Shown: positions 1 to 8,007, numbered from the stretch's first letter. The stretch is 64,000 bases of DNA from Rhodoferax sediminis (GCF_006970865.1 NZ_CP035503.1:2245001-2309000); one strand, 5' to 3'. Notes: generated from the sequence alone by a model not told the origin. A program made the numbers and translations.

Positions 1-575
1 ACAACGAGCAACACACCCCCCGTCAATATCACCAGAAATATCTGGGAACTCCAAAGGACGGGATCAGCATTTGCCGGGACGTTGTGTAAAGCGATGAGTA
101 GGCCAGTTAGTGCCTCGGTCAAACCAAAGAAGAAGCGCGCGCGAAGGCGCAACAAAAAAAGGATGTACCCAACAACGACAACCAAGACTCCAATCAAGGC
201 AACGAAGAAGCCTCGCGGTGGAGATTGATGTTCAAGCCACACGTAGCTGTCTCGCATTGCAACCCAGATACCCCAATACATGACTGTAAGAACGAAGATC
301 AATATTGGCAGGTACAGAATAGGTAGTAGGAAGAGATGAACATTCAACTTCGGGTGACCGAACAAGGACCATCTCATCACGAAAAAACTATACGATATGA
401 ATGCCAGAAATGCGGCGATCGGAAATGTTTCGCCAAGGAACTCTTGGGGCGTTCGATGAAAGATGGCGTACAGGGTCGCCCAGAAAATCAGTGGCACCAC
501 AATCGGCGGTTTTCTGGGCAAGCCGCTGGCGGTGTGCGTAATCCGTTTTAGTAAGCTAGAGATAAGGCGGGGCAT
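1..575 (-). CDS. Partial multi-pass membrane protein, unknown function
   Basis: An open frame starts with ATG at 575 (protein MPRLISSLLKRITHT...) and stays open for 191 codons to the window edge, so the C-terminus is missing. I translated it directly from the sequence. It has at least four hydrophobic segments: around residues 24-34 (PPIVVPLIFWA), 50-64 (FPIAAFLAFISY), 77-100 (FLLPILYLPILIFVLTV) and 122-142 (FFVALIGVLVVVVG), with basic loops between them. I recognise no family motif. Codon use is less GC-biased than in the housekeeping genes to the right, in keeping with the accessory character of 1-3250. It lies 250 bp downstream of the HEPN/GGQHR operon on the same strand and could belong to the same element; a shared transcript is only a guess. 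Confidence 0.6.
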   Translation of the reverse strand, partial: MPRLISSLLKRITHTASGLPRKPPIVVPLIFWATLYAIFHRTPQEFLGETFPIAAFLAFISYSFFVMRWSLFGHPKLNVHLFLLPILYLPILIFVLTVMYWGIWVAMRDSYVWLEHQSPPRGFFVALIGVLVVVVGYILFLLRLRARFFFGLTEALTGLLIALHNVPANADPVLWSSQIFLVILTGGVLLV

Positions 576-630
576 ACATGAGCTAACGTAGAGCTAACTG
601 GCGGGTGCAATGATGAATTGCCCCAGGTTT

Positions 631-653
631 TGAGGAGACCGATTCTCTCCTCA
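631..653. repeat. Short perfect inverted repeat between accessory genes
   Basis: Arms tgaggaga (631-638) and tctcctca (646-653) flank a 7-base loop. It lies in the 249-bp gap between the HEPN-like gene and the membrane protein, where no convincing gene is seen. No T-run follows on either strand, so it is a poor intrinsic terminator. It may be a protein-binding site or an RNA hairpin. Confidence 0.4.
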
Positions 654-824
654 GTTTTGACCATGGACGGGGGCGTAGGCATTAGAGGGGTTATGACCCC
701 AGCCGGGCGCGCAGTCCGCATCACAGAGCTGGAAATTGCCTTGGAAGATCTGGAAACCAAAGAAGAAGCTTTGATAACGCAGTCTTCGGAGGGGCTTGTA
801 TGCTAGGCCGCGAGGCATGCTGAA

Positions 825-1367
825 TCAGAATGTCAGCATCGAATCCAGTTTTCGGTTGTATGACGGGTGAGGTCTCTTAAAGATGGCCATGAATAGCGCG
901 TTTAAACATTCAATGATGGCGGTCATAGCTTTTGCAGTCTCCGCAGGAGTGAGTTGCAATGGGTCTTTGGGATGAACCAGTCTGTTCCGCAGATCCATTC
1001 CGCCCTTCAGCTCGCCCCACCAAATATGTGTGGTGGGTTCAACTCCATTTGAGAATCTTGCGAATAGAAACAGCAATCTGTCTTCCAGTCGATACATTTT
1101 TAGTTCCTTCTTGAGTTCAAATGCGCCTTTCCGCAGAATGAAGTCTTTTTCTTGGAGGATCGACTTCTCTAATGTATCTAGACCTTCACGCATACCCAAT
1201 TCATCCGCTAAGGCGTTCATATGGGCCTCCAAAGAACTAAACCCTAAGAGGAGCGAGGCATGACAATAGGCCGTTGCACTAGTTTGATCCGTAGTTTCCG
1301 TTGCTTTTTCAAGGAAGCGTTTGGCTTCTTCCAATAGCGTCGTTGAGAACTTGTCGATGGATATCAT
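825..1367 (-). CDS. HEPN-like protein (putative ribonuclease/toxin partner)
   Basis: A 180-residue, mostly helical, soluble protein. Residues 127-132 read RNRLVH, matching the R-N-x3-H form of the Rx4-6H motif that HEPN-domain RNases and toxins use for catalysis. The segment around 33-52 (YCHASLLLGFSSLEAHMNAL) resembles the first helices of HEPN folds. The start codon overlaps the stop of the upstream GGQHR gene (ATGA at 1364-1367), so the two are probably translationally coupled. HEPN proteins are commonly toxins or effectors in toxin-antitoxin and anti-phage modules. That this one is an RNase is inferred from the motif. It could instead be a non-catalytic HEPN or an abortive-infection-type protein. 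Confidence 0.6.
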   Translation of the reverse strand: MISIDKFSTTLLEEAKRFLEKATETTDQTSATAYCHASLLLGFSSLEAHMNALADELGMREGLDTLEKSILQEKDFILRKGAFELKKELKMYRLEDRLLFLFARFSNGVEPTTHIWWGELKGGMDLRNRLVHPKDPLQLTPAETAKAMTAIIECLNALFMAIFKRPHPSYNRKLDSMLTF

Positions 1368-2647
1368 GCTTCGACTTTCGACTCGGCTCGCTTCACTTCT
1401 AGAAGCGCTTCTTTTGCATGATATTTCTTGATTGCTAGGTCGATCTTTGCCGCGGTGATGCCACTGGCGTCCTCGGCCTGAAGAAAGAAGAGTTCAGCTA
1501 GGCGACCTCTTTCCTTTGCGTCCGTGCGATACCCGAGGCCTCGATAGTTTTCGGCGTCCGTTTTATGGCGACCCTTGGCAAGCGATGCTGCGTTTAAAGG
1601 GTCACGGCCGGTTTGATCCGCCAGGGCGTAATGTCTGGCAAGACGTACCTGGTTGTTTGATAGGACGCCCGCGATAAAGGCCCATGCGCTCAAGACGGCG
1701 AAATTCAAAGCCTTCTCTGCAAAGTCTGTTTGCCCTGCCTTTGCCTTCTTATTGGCATTGGTCGGTGTGAAGGCTTTTCTTTGGGCTTCGATAAGTGCTG
1801 CAAATGCTTTGCCAGCATCTAAAAGTCCCTTATCAGACCAAAGAGCGGGCTTGGCCTTTTTTAGTTCATCCCAGTCAGGATCGTTTGCGCCAGAACGGGT
1901 GATCATTGGGGTCGTCTCAGTAGAGTCAAATGCTTTATCAGGAATGGCGGCGCCGCGGAAGTAGTTCACGATGAAAGTTCGGGCTGACCGCACTGTAATC
2001 GGGTTTGACCGCAGTCGCTTATCCGCAAAATCTTGCTTGGGTGCGAGTAGCCCCACTGCTTGGCACCAATCCCTGAGCGCTGGTCCCGCTAATGTCTCTT
2101 GCATTCGATCGAAGAGATCGGTCGAAACGGCAATGTTGGTGTTCGAGATTAGTTGAACGTCGATACGCTGATCATTGTCCAACCCAAAATAAATTTTTAG
2201 CCCGTGATATTCGTCAACACCTCGATCAAAGGCTTCCTTTATCGCACTGTATCGATGCTGCCCTCCAATGATCTTGATTGGATGCTCGGGGTCGAACGCT
2301 CGACTGAATTCGGAGACGATGTTGCTAAACGTTCTTTGGGCAATAGCGTCTTGCTTCATTTGCTCGAACGCGATATGGTCTTCAACAATGTCTCTGTTGG
2401 CACGGTAGTCTGCTTGGTCGTCTGGATCGATTGGCACGTCAATTGTGGCCAGGTGCATCAGCTTGCTGGCCGCGACATGGCATTCAATATATGCCGCGCC
2501 CGTTCGCTTATCTTGCAACAGTAATAGGCGATCGCATTCTAGCGGCGCGCATGCGTCCGCAAAGTCTTCAACGAGCGCGACAATTTTTTCCTTGTCCACT
2601 GCAGCTGCGAACTCCGTTCTGTCAATGATATTAGTCTTCGTGGCCAT
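1364..2647 (-). CDS. GGQHR (DGQHR/ParB-like) domain protein
   Basis: A 427-residue protein. Residues 127-137 read IIGGQHRYSAI, the hallmark of the DGQHR/ParB-sulfiredoxin-like fold found in DndB and ParB-related proteins. It is followed by a LISNTNIAVSTD stretch (167-178) typical of the same fold. The C-terminal half (about 200-427) is Lys/Ala-rich and helical, with no motif I recognise. It is the first gene of a two-gene operon and overlaps the HEPN-like gene by 4 bp. Proteins of this superfamily bind DNA, act as NTP-dependent switches or regulate DNA-modification systems. Here it may neutralise, regulate or direct the HEPN partner, which is inference. Base composition is less GC-rich than the core genome, suggesting horizontal acquisition. 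Confidence 0.6.
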   Translation of the reverse strand: MATKTNIIDRTEFAAAVDKEKIVALVEDFADACAPLECDRLLLLQDKRTGAAYIECHVAASKLMHLATIDVPIDPDDQADYRANRDIVEDHIAFEQMKQDAIAQRTFSNIVSEFSRAFDPEHPIKIIGGQHRYSAIKEAFDRGVDEYHGLKIYFGLDNDQRIDVQLISNTNIAVSTDLFDRMQETLAGPALRDWCQAVGLLAPKQDFADKRLRSNPITVRSARTFIVNYFRGAAIPDKAFDSTETTPMITRSGANDPDWDELKKAKPALWSDKGLLDAGKAFAALIEAQRKAFTPTNANKKAKAGQTDFAEKALNFAVLSAWAFIAGVLSNNQVRLARHYALADQTGRDPLNAASLAKGRHKTDAENYRGLGYRTDAKERGRLAELFFLQAEDASGITAAKIDLAIKKYHAKEALLEVKRAESKVEA

Positions 2648-2737
2648 CCTGACGCCTTTGGTACCGTGAATATGTTGATAGTATGTCAGCTTGTTGACTG
2701 CCGACTATTAGTACCTAGCGGGCTCGCTGGCGTTTGC

Positions 2738-2869
2738 ATGAATAAAGAATACGAAAAACTCACCGGCGATCAATTAAAGGAGTTCATCGGCAAGCTTCCA
2801 AAACTGCGCTCACTTTTCGCTGACGTGCGCGCTCATGTCGCCACCGTACGCCTCGGGGAGTGCTATTGA
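2738..2869 (+). CDS. Small hypothetical ORF, possibly a gene fragment
   Basis: From ATG 2738 there are 43 codons beginning MNKEYEKLTGDQLKEF and ending TVRLGECY. The first 30 residues look like real protein (charged, amphipathic helix), but I cannot name a family. The frame ends just where integrase-like sequence begins in another frame, so this may be the 5' end of an unrelated gene fused by deletion to the integrase remnant. No strong ribosome binding site is evident. It may not be expressed. Confidence 0.25.
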   Translation: MNKEYEKLTGDQLKEFIGKLPKLRSLFADVRAHVATVRLGECY

Positions 2870-3244
2870 ATGAAGATGCAATTGAGGTGTTGGAAGAGCA
2901 GCGCGGTAAGAACCCGAAGTATTGCTTCACCTTCCGGGGTGAGCGAATTCAAAGGGCGATCACCAACACTGCCTGGTACAGCGCGTTAGAAGCTGCTGGC
3001 ATCGGGAACTTTCGGTTTCACGATTTGCGCCATACATGGGCATCGTGGCATCGCCAGGCGGGAACGTCTTGCGGATGAGCTCAAGGAATTGGGCGGCTGG
3101 AAATCCCGCGTGATGGTGGACCGCTACGCGAAGTACGCGACGGAACATCTGGCTGTCGCGGCCAGTCGGCTCCAGCGGGTCCGTGATGAAAACGTGGTCG
3201 AACTCGTCACGTTTACGTCACGTTCCAATGTGAAAAGGGCCTAG
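2845..3244 (+). pseudogene. Truncated and frameshifted tyrosine (phage-type) integrase remnant
   Basis: Only the C-terminal catalytic part of a tyrosine recombinase is left. From about 2845 it reads LLNEDAIEVLEEQRG, then FRFHDLRHTWASWH (the H-x-x-R box, near 3016-3057). Around 3071 the reading frame shifts. The continuation is in the +1 frame: ADELKELGGWKSRVMVDRYAK, including the W-K-S and catalytic Tyr region (RYAKYA), ending at TAG 3242-3244. Without the shift the frame stops at TGA 3076-3078. The N-terminal arm-binding and core domains are gone. It points at the 3' end of the tRNA-Lys gene 26 bp away, the usual arrangement of an element integrated at a tRNA. It cannot be active. Confidence 0.8.
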
Positions 3245-3262
3245 CCACACGGCTAAGCCCTT
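3233..3262 (-). terminator. Terminator-like hairpin downstream of tRNA-Lys
   Basis: A long stem pairs aagggc (3235-3240) with gccctt (3257-3262) and tagcc with ggcta inside it. On the minus strand it is followed by TTTTC. It lies just beyond the 3' end of tRNA-Lys and contains the stop codon of the integrase remnant. Confidence 0.55.
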
Positions 3263-3270
3263 GAATTCAT

Positions 3271-3346
3271 TGGTGGGACCTGCGGGGGTCGAACCCACGA
3301 CAAACGGATTAAAAGTCCGCTGCTCTACCAACTGAGCTAAGGTCCC
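3271..3346 (-). tRNA. tRNA-Lys (anticodon TTT)
   Basis: The minus strand folds into a complete cloverleaf: acceptor GGGACCT/AGGTCCC, D-arm GCTCAGTTGGTAGAGC, anticodon loop CTTTTAA with anticodon TTT, and T-arm GGTTCGACCC. The CCA end is encoded at 3271-3273. Its 3' end faces the integrase remnant, so it probably served as an integration site. Confidence 0.95.
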
Positions 3347-3416
3347 TCAAGGCTTTCGCCTGATCTTTGCTTTCCAGCAAAGCCATAAATTATAACGTGA
3401 TTGGCGCCTGCTTTTT

Positions 3417-4184
3417 TCAGTGCTGCACCGCCAACTGATCGAGAATCCAGCCCGCCGCGCACTGTCCGAAGGTGGCGGTGACGCTGACCACCGAGCCGTA
3501 GCCGTGGCAGTTGAGGGAGCCGTCACCTTCTACGGCACAACTGGCGTCGGGCGGCATGACGGCTTCGCGGCTGAAGACGCAGGCGACGCCGATTTTCTTG
3601 CCCTCGCGCGGCGCGCCGTGCGCCTTGCGCAGGCGGTAACGCAGCTGGGCCAGCAGCGGGTCGTGCGTGGTGTGGGCCAGATCGTCGATGTCGACCTTGT
3701 GCGCATGGCGCTTGCCGCCGGCCGCACCGGCGCAGATGAACAAGGCGCCGCTCGCGCGCGCCCAGGCGGCCATGGCGGTTTTGGCCTGGACCTGGTCACA
3801 GGCGTCAATCACCGCATCCACCCCCGCAGGCAGCAGTTGCGGCCAGTTGGTCGCCTCGACGAACTCTTCGATGCCGGTAACGTCGCACGCGGGGTTGATC
3901 TGGCCGATGCGCTCGCGCATGGCCAGCACCTTGGCCTGGCCGAGCGTGGCGTCCAGCGCCTGAATCTGGCGGTTGATGTTGGATTCGGACACGTGGTCCA
4001 GGTCGATCAGCGTCAGGCGCCCTACTCCGCTGCGTGCGAGCGCCTCGGCGGCCCAGGAGCCCACGCCGCCGACGCCGACGACGGCCACATGGGCGGCGCG
4101 AATCCGCGCGGCTCCGGCCACGCCATACAGGCGCGCCAGCCCGCCAAAGCGGCGCTCGGCGTCGACAGCGACATCGCCTGGCAT
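3417..4184 (-). CDS. tcdA: tRNA threonylcarbamoyladenosine dehydratase (TcdA/CsdL), ThiF/E1-like
   Basis: A 255-residue E1-like protein that cyclises t6A37 to ct6A in tRNAs using ATP. It opens with ERRFGGLARLYG, the signature start of this family. A nucleotide-binding loop VVGVGGVGSWAAEAL and LIDLDHVSESNINRQ follow, then DACDQVQAKT, GAAGGKRHAHK and C-terminal TATFG. These match E. coli TcdA closely by memory. I chose ATG 4184. A TTG at 4217 overlapping the stop of the upstream transporter gene (TTGA) would add 11 residues and is an alternative. It forms a tight unit with the YeeE/YedE transporter, linking tRNA modification (sulfur relay through CsdA/CsdE) and sulfur uptake only by position. 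Confidence 0.9.
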   Translation of the reverse strand: MPGDVAVDAERRFGGLARLYGVAGAARIRAAHVAVVGVGGVGSWAAEALARSGVGRLTLIDLDHVSESNINRQIQALDATLGQAKVLAMRERIGQINPACDVTGIEEFVEATNWPQLLPAGVDAVIDACDQVQAKTAMAAWARASGALFICAGAAGGKRHAHKVDIDDLAHTTHDPLLAQLRYRLRKAHGAPREGKKIGVACVFSREAVMPPDASCAVEGDGSLNCHGYGSVVSVTATFGQCAAGWILDQLAVQH

Positions 4185-4213
4185 GCTGGCGGTGGGCAGC
4201 GGATCGTGCTGGC

Positions 4214-5329
4214 TCAAGCCGTGCGCTCCATGCGCCATATCTGGTACTTGAGCGCCGCCACGGCACCGGCCAAAATGGCGGCGACGGCGACAAAGCTGGT
4301 CACACTCAGCGTGGAGATGCCGCTCAGGCCCTGCCCCACCGTGCACCCCAAGGCGGTAACGCCGCCCACGCCCATCAAGACGGCGCCCGACATGTGGTTG
4401 GCCACGTCTTCGGTGCTGCCAAAGCCTTCCCAGCGAAAGTTGCGCATGGCGACGGCGCAGGCTGCCGAGCCGACCACCACGCCGAACACCGAGACGATGC
4501 CGAGCGTGAGGACCTTGCTCTTGTCACTGAAAAACATGAGCCAGTCGAGCGTGTAGGCCGCGGGCGAAACAAAGCTCATGGCTTCGGCCCGGCCCGAGTT
4601 GGTGGCCAGAAAGGTCTCCTGCAGGGTCTCGGGGTGTTCGGCCACGTAGCCGAGATGGCCGCTGACCCACCACATGGCAACAATCACCGCGCCAATGCCC
4701 AGCCCCGCGAGCAGGTTGTCGGGGCGGCGAAAGTCCGGCCCCGCCAGCGCCCAGACGATCAGGGCGCCGCCCAGCAGCACGGCCAGAATCAGCCCGGCCA
4801 GCGCGGCTTTAATGCCAAAAGCGGCTGCAGCCCAATTGGGCAGTGCAGTGCCCGCTGCAAAATCAATAGCAACCTGATCCACGGTGTCAACCCGCGCCAC
4901 GGCCGTGATGCCCTTGAGGGTGGCAAAGGCGGCGACCCCCATCACGATAAAAACCATCAGCGACTTCAGGCTGCCGCCGCCGATGCGAATCAGGGTCTTG
5001 CTGCCGCAGCCCGAGGTCAGCACCATGCCGAAGCCAAACAGCGCACCGCCCACGGTGGCCGACAGCCAGATCCAGCGATTCGAGGCATACAGGGTTTTGC
5101 TTGGGTCGATTTGCCCGCTGTACACCAGCACGGCGAAACCGATCATGGCCACGCCTATGGCCATGCCCCACTGGCGCATGCGCGTCCAGTCGCCCATGTT
5201 GACGACGTCGCTGACCGCACCCATGGTGCAAAAGTGTGTGCGCTGGGCAATCGCCCCGAAGATGACCGAGAGAAGGAAGGCGGCCCACAGCACTTGCGTG
5301 GTGAGCGCCTGGATATCAGAAATTTGCAT
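4214..5329 (-). CDS. YeeE/YedE family sulfur-compound transporter (TsuA-like)
   Basis: A 371-residue inner-membrane protein with about nine to ten hydrophobic segments. It carries the paired conserved cysteine motifs of the family: THFCTMGAVSD near residue 32, TSGCGSKTLIRIG near 105 and LGCTVGQGLSG near 331. In thiosulfate transporter TsuA/YeeE these cysteines relay thiosulfate through the membrane, and that role is inferred here. A copy of the dispersed 65-bp repeat lies inside the gene (4808-4872) and encodes a stretch starting VAIDFAAGTALPNW. This should be a loop unique to this lineage. The stop overlaps the possible TTG start of tcdA. Confidence 0.85.
   Translation of the reverse strand: MQISDIQALTTQVLWAAFLLSVIFGAIAQRTHFCTMGAVSDVVNMGDWTRMRQWGMAIGVAMIGFAVLVYSGQIDPSKTLYASNRWIWLSATVGGALFGFGMVLTSGCGSKTLIRIGGGSLKSLMVFIVMGVAAFATLKGITAVARVDTVDQVAIDFAAGTALPNWAAAAFGIKAALAGLILAVLLGGALIVWALAGPDFRRPDNLLAGLGIGAVIVAMWWVSGHLGYVAEHPETLQETFLATNSGRAEAMSFVSPAAYTLDWLMFFSDKSKVLTLGIVSVFGVVVGSAACAVAMRNFRWEGFGSTEDVANHMSGAVLMGVGGVTALGCTVGQGLSGISTLSVTSFVAVAAILAGAVAALKYQIWRMERTA
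4808..4872 (-). repeat. Dispersed 65-bp repeat, copy 1 (inside YeeE/YedE gene)
   Basis: On the minus strand it starts gctattgattttgcagc and reaches aattgggct 42 nt from the start, then gcagcc and tttggcattaaa. It is read in frame 1 of the element (A-I-D-F-A...). See the family description in the findings. Confidence 0.7.
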
Positions 5330-5390
5330 CGCGCAATTTTAAAGGAGCGGTGACGCAGGACCGGCCACCCAACCTCCTCGCCGGCCACGC

Positions 5391-6173
5391 TTATTTCAGC
5401 TTGGCCAGCCGTTCCTTGGCGGCCTGGGCAGCTTCCGATTGCGGATAGGCCTTGATCAGGTCGCCCAGTGTCTTGCGTGCGGATTTCGTGTCGCCCAACT
5501 CGATCTGGCAATTGGCGATCGACAGGATGGACTCGGGTGCGCGCGCATGATCGGGGCTCTGTGCCACCAGCGCGCGGAAGTTGGTGATGGCGCCCTTGTA
5601 GTCGCGCGTCGCGTACTGGGCATTGCCGAGCCAAAATAGCGCGGACGGGTTGTAGCCGCTTTGCGGGTAGCGCTTGACGAAGCCGGCGAATGCGGTTTGC
5701 GCGCCCGCGAAATCACCCTGGCGGAAGGTGCCCAGCGCCGCTTCGAAGTCGGTTTTTTCTGCGGGGGTGGCCGAGAAAGTCTTGCCATCGACCGTAACCT
5801 GCGCCGGCTGGGTCGCGGCCTGCTGCGCGTCCGCGTTCTGCACGATGTCTTTTTGCTTGCGCTGAAGGTCCGCCACGTCACGCGCCAGCTGCTCGTCCTG
5901 CCCGCGCAGGTTGGCCATGTCGGCGCGCATGGCCTCGATCTGGCTTTGCAGGTCGAGCAGGCTGCGGCGCAGCTGGGCGTTGTCGTCCGACTGCTTGGCC
6001 TGGGCCGCGTCGGCCGCCTGGCGGCTGGCATCAACGCGCTGGCGCAGCTCCAGAATGGCGCGGCGCGCTTCGTCGTCCTCAAACAGGCCGGCGTGGGCGG
6101 CGGTCAAGGCCGCACAGGCCGACATCGCGAGGACGAAGCCGCGCAGCAGCTTCAGGGTCGCCACAGATCTCAT
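5391..6173 (-). CDS. cpoB: Tol-Pal system protein CpoB (YbgF)
   Basis: A 260-residue periplasmic protein. A signal peptide (residues 1 to about 28, ending AAHAG) is followed by a heptad coiled coil (about 35-110, many Q, R and L) and a C-terminal TPR region (about 135-260) with AFAGFVKRYPQSGYNPSALF and LGDLIKAYPQSEAAQAA. The protein coordinates peptidoglycan synthesis by PBP1B with Tol-driven outer-membrane constriction. Its ATG overlaps the stop of pal (ATGA at 6170-6173), so it is the last gene of tolB-pal-cpoB. Length is normal for the family. Confidence 0.95.
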   Translation of the reverse strand: MRSVATLKLLRGFVLAMSACAALTAAHAGLFEDDEARRAILELRQRVDASRQAADAAQAKQSDDNAQLRRSLLDLQSQIEAMRADMANLRGQDEQLARDVADLQRKQKDIVQNADAQQAATQPAQVTVDGKTFSATPAEKTDFEAALGTFRQGDFAGAQTAFAGFVKRYPQSGYNPSALFWLGNAQYATRDYKGAITNFRALVAQSPDHARAPESILSIANCQIELGDTKSARKTLGDLIKAYPQSEAAQAAKERLAKLK

Positions 6174-6697
6174 CGGTAGGTAATGTCGGCGCGACGGTTT
6201 TTAGCGCGCGAGGCCTCGTCATCACCCAGCGCGACCGGCTTTTCCTTGCCGAAACTGACCGCTTCGACCTGGTTGTCGTTCACGCCCAGCAGATCCAGCG
6301 CCCGGCGCACGGCCTCGGCCCGCTTCTGGCCCAGCGCCAGGTTGTACTCGCTGCTGCCGCGGTCATCGGTGTTGCCTTCAATCACCGAGTGGCGCTTCGG
6401 GTCGGCCTTCAGGAACCGGGCATGGGCCTCGATGAGGCTCTGGTACTCGGGCTTGACGATGTACTTGTCGAAGTCAAAGTACACGGAGTGGTCCACCCCG
6501 GCCGGGCCCGCAGCATTCTGTGCCGACTTGCTCAGATCGACCGGTGCCACATTGCTCTTGGCCGCGTTGCCGCTGTCGGCGCCCGGCGTCACCAGGCTGC
6601 CGGATTTGTCGTCCACCGGCGCCTTGTTCAGATTAACGCCCGAGCTGCATCCCGCCATGAGGGCTACCATCGAAAATGCCAACAAAATACGTTTCAT
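6170..6697 (-). CDS. pal: Peptidoglycan-associated lipoprotein Pal
   Basis: A 175-residue outer-membrane lipoprotein. The signal peptide ends in lipobox LMAGC (Cys about residue 20). A linker rich in Ser/Ala/Asp follows, then an OmpA-like peptidoglycan-binding domain with VYFDFDKYIVKPEY, GNTDDRGSSEYNLALGQKRA (NTDxxGS..YN..L...RA) and a C-terminal RRADITYR. The start at 6697 is favoured by CAGGAG seven bases upstream. An ATG at 6724 overlapping the tolB stop would put a non-signal extension in front. Pal anchors the outer membrane to the wall and binds TolB. Confidence 0.95.
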   Translation of the reverse strand: MKRILLAFSMVALMAGCSSGVNLNKAPVDDKSGSLVTPGADSGNAAKSNVAPVDLSKSAQNAAGPAGVDHSVYFDFDKYIVKPEYQSLIEAHARFLKADPKRHSVIEGNTDDRGSSEYNLALGQKRAEAVRRALDLLGVNDNQVEAVSFGKEKPVALGDDEASRAKNRRADITYR

Positions 6698-6720
6698 AGT
6701 CAAACTCCTGAAGTAAAAAT

Positions 6721-8007
6721 TCATTGTTTCTGGAACGGGCCCCAGCTCGGCTCGCGGATGTCGCCGCCCTGACCGGCCAGCCGCGCCTTGATCTTGCCGT
6801 CCAGTGTCGTGGTCATCAGCGCTTCACGGCCCTGCTGCTGGGTAGCGTAGACGATGAGGCGACTGTTGGGCGCGAAACTCGGGTGTTCATCGGCGGACGT
6901 GTCAGTGATTGAGTTCACGTTTCCACTTGTAAGTTCCATGACTTGCAGCTTGAACGCGCCATTGATTCGCGATATGTAGGCCAACCAGCGTCCATCCGGG
7001 CTGAGGGCGGGAGACACGTTGTAGCTGCCCGCGAAGGTCACGCGCGTCGCGCTGCCCCCGGTGTTCGCCATGCGGTAGATCTGCGGCGCACCGCCCCGGT
7101 CGCTGACAAAGTAAATGCTCTTGCCGTCGGGTGAATACGCGGGTTCGGTATCGATGCTGGCGTTCTGGTTGAGCCGGCGCGGCTCGCCGCCATTGGCCCC
7201 GATGGTGTAGAGCTGCGAGCCGCCGTCGCGGCTCAGCGTGACGGCCAGCGAGCGTCCGTCGGGAGCCCAGGCCGGGGCGCTGTTGGAGCCGCGGAAGTTC
7301 GCAATCAGGCGGCGCCTGCCGCTGGCAACGTCGTGCACATACACCACCGGCTTGCGCGACTCGAACGACACATACGCCAGTTGGCCGCCATTGGGCGACC
7401 AGGCTGGCGAAATGATGGGTTCGGGGCTCGCCAGCGCCGCCTGCGCATTCTCGCCGTCGGCGTCGGCCACCCACAGGGTGTAGCGCGACCCGTTCTTGGT
7501 CACGTAGGCGAGCCGGGTGGAAAAAATACCCTTGTCGCCGGTGAGCTTTTCGTAAATGAAGTCGGCGATCCGGTGTGCCGCCAGGCGCAGATCGCCCGCG
7601 ACCACGGCGTAGCTTTGGCCGCCCAGGTCCTGCCCGCGCACCACGTCCCACAGGCGAAACCGCACGTCGAAACGGCCATCGGCCAGTTTGGTGACGCTGC
7701 CCGCCGCCAGCGAATCGGCGCCTTTTTGCCGCCACACCGAAACATCGGGGCGCGACGTTTCGTCCAGCGCGACGCCAGCAGCGTCGACACCGCGGAACTG
7801 GCCGCTGCGCTCCAGGTCAGCGCGCACGATGGCGCCAATTTTTTGGGGAGACTGGTCTTCGCCACGAAACGGCGCAACCGCAATGGGCAGTTGGGTCAGG
7901 CCTACGCCTGAGACTTCAACCCGGAATTGTGCGAAGGCGGGTGCCAGGGGAACAGCCAACAAGCCGGCCAGCAGGAGCCGGCGCGATTCGATTGTTTTTC
8001 GATTCAT
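6721..8007 (-). CDS. tolB: Tol-Pal system beta-propeller protein TolB
   Basis: A 428-residue periplasmic protein with a signal peptide (LLLAGLLAVPLAPAFAQ, about residues 11-27) and an N-terminal alpha/beta domain that contains IAVAPFRGE. It then has five to six WD/TolB-type repeats such as SPAWSPNGGQLAYVS, APAWAPDGRSLAVTLS, EPAYSPDGKSIYFVSD, SPALSPDGRWLAYIS and HPSFAPNSRLIVYATQ. It links Pal to TolA. It is the first gene of the tolB-pal-cpoB unit. tolQRA, often directly upstream, is absent here; the upstream neighbour is msbA in divergent orientation. Confidence 0.95.
   Translation of the reverse strand: MNRKTIESRRLLLAGLLAVPLAPAFAQFRVEVSGVGLTQLPIAVAPFRGEDQSPQKIGAIVRADLERSGQFRGVDAAGVALDETSRPDVSVWRQKGADSLAAGSVTKLADGRFDVRFRLWDVVRGQDLGGQSYAVVAGDLRLAAHRIADFIYEKLTGDKGIFSTRLAYVTKNGSRYTLWVADADGENAQAALASPEPIISPAWSPNGGQLAYVSFESRKPVVYVHDVASGRRRLIANFRGSNSAPAWAPDGRSLAVTLSRDGGSQLYTIGANGGEPRRLNQNASIDTEPAYSPDGKSIYFVSDRGGAPQIYRMANTGGSATRVTFAGSYNVSPALSPDGRWLAYISRINGAFKLQVMELTSGNVNSITDTSADEHPSFAPNSRLIVYATQQQGREALMTTTLDGKIKARLAGQGGDIREPSWGPFQKQ

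Noticed and set aside
631..653. Inverted repeat considered as a terminator for the HEPN operon
   Set aside because: No T-run follows on the minus strand; kept only as an inverted repeat.
3420..4556. Long open frame on the plus strand opposite tcdA and the transporter
   Set aside because: It is antisense to two clearly conserved genes, has the Ala/Arg/His/Gln-rich look of high-GC shadow frames, and lacks any recognisable motif.
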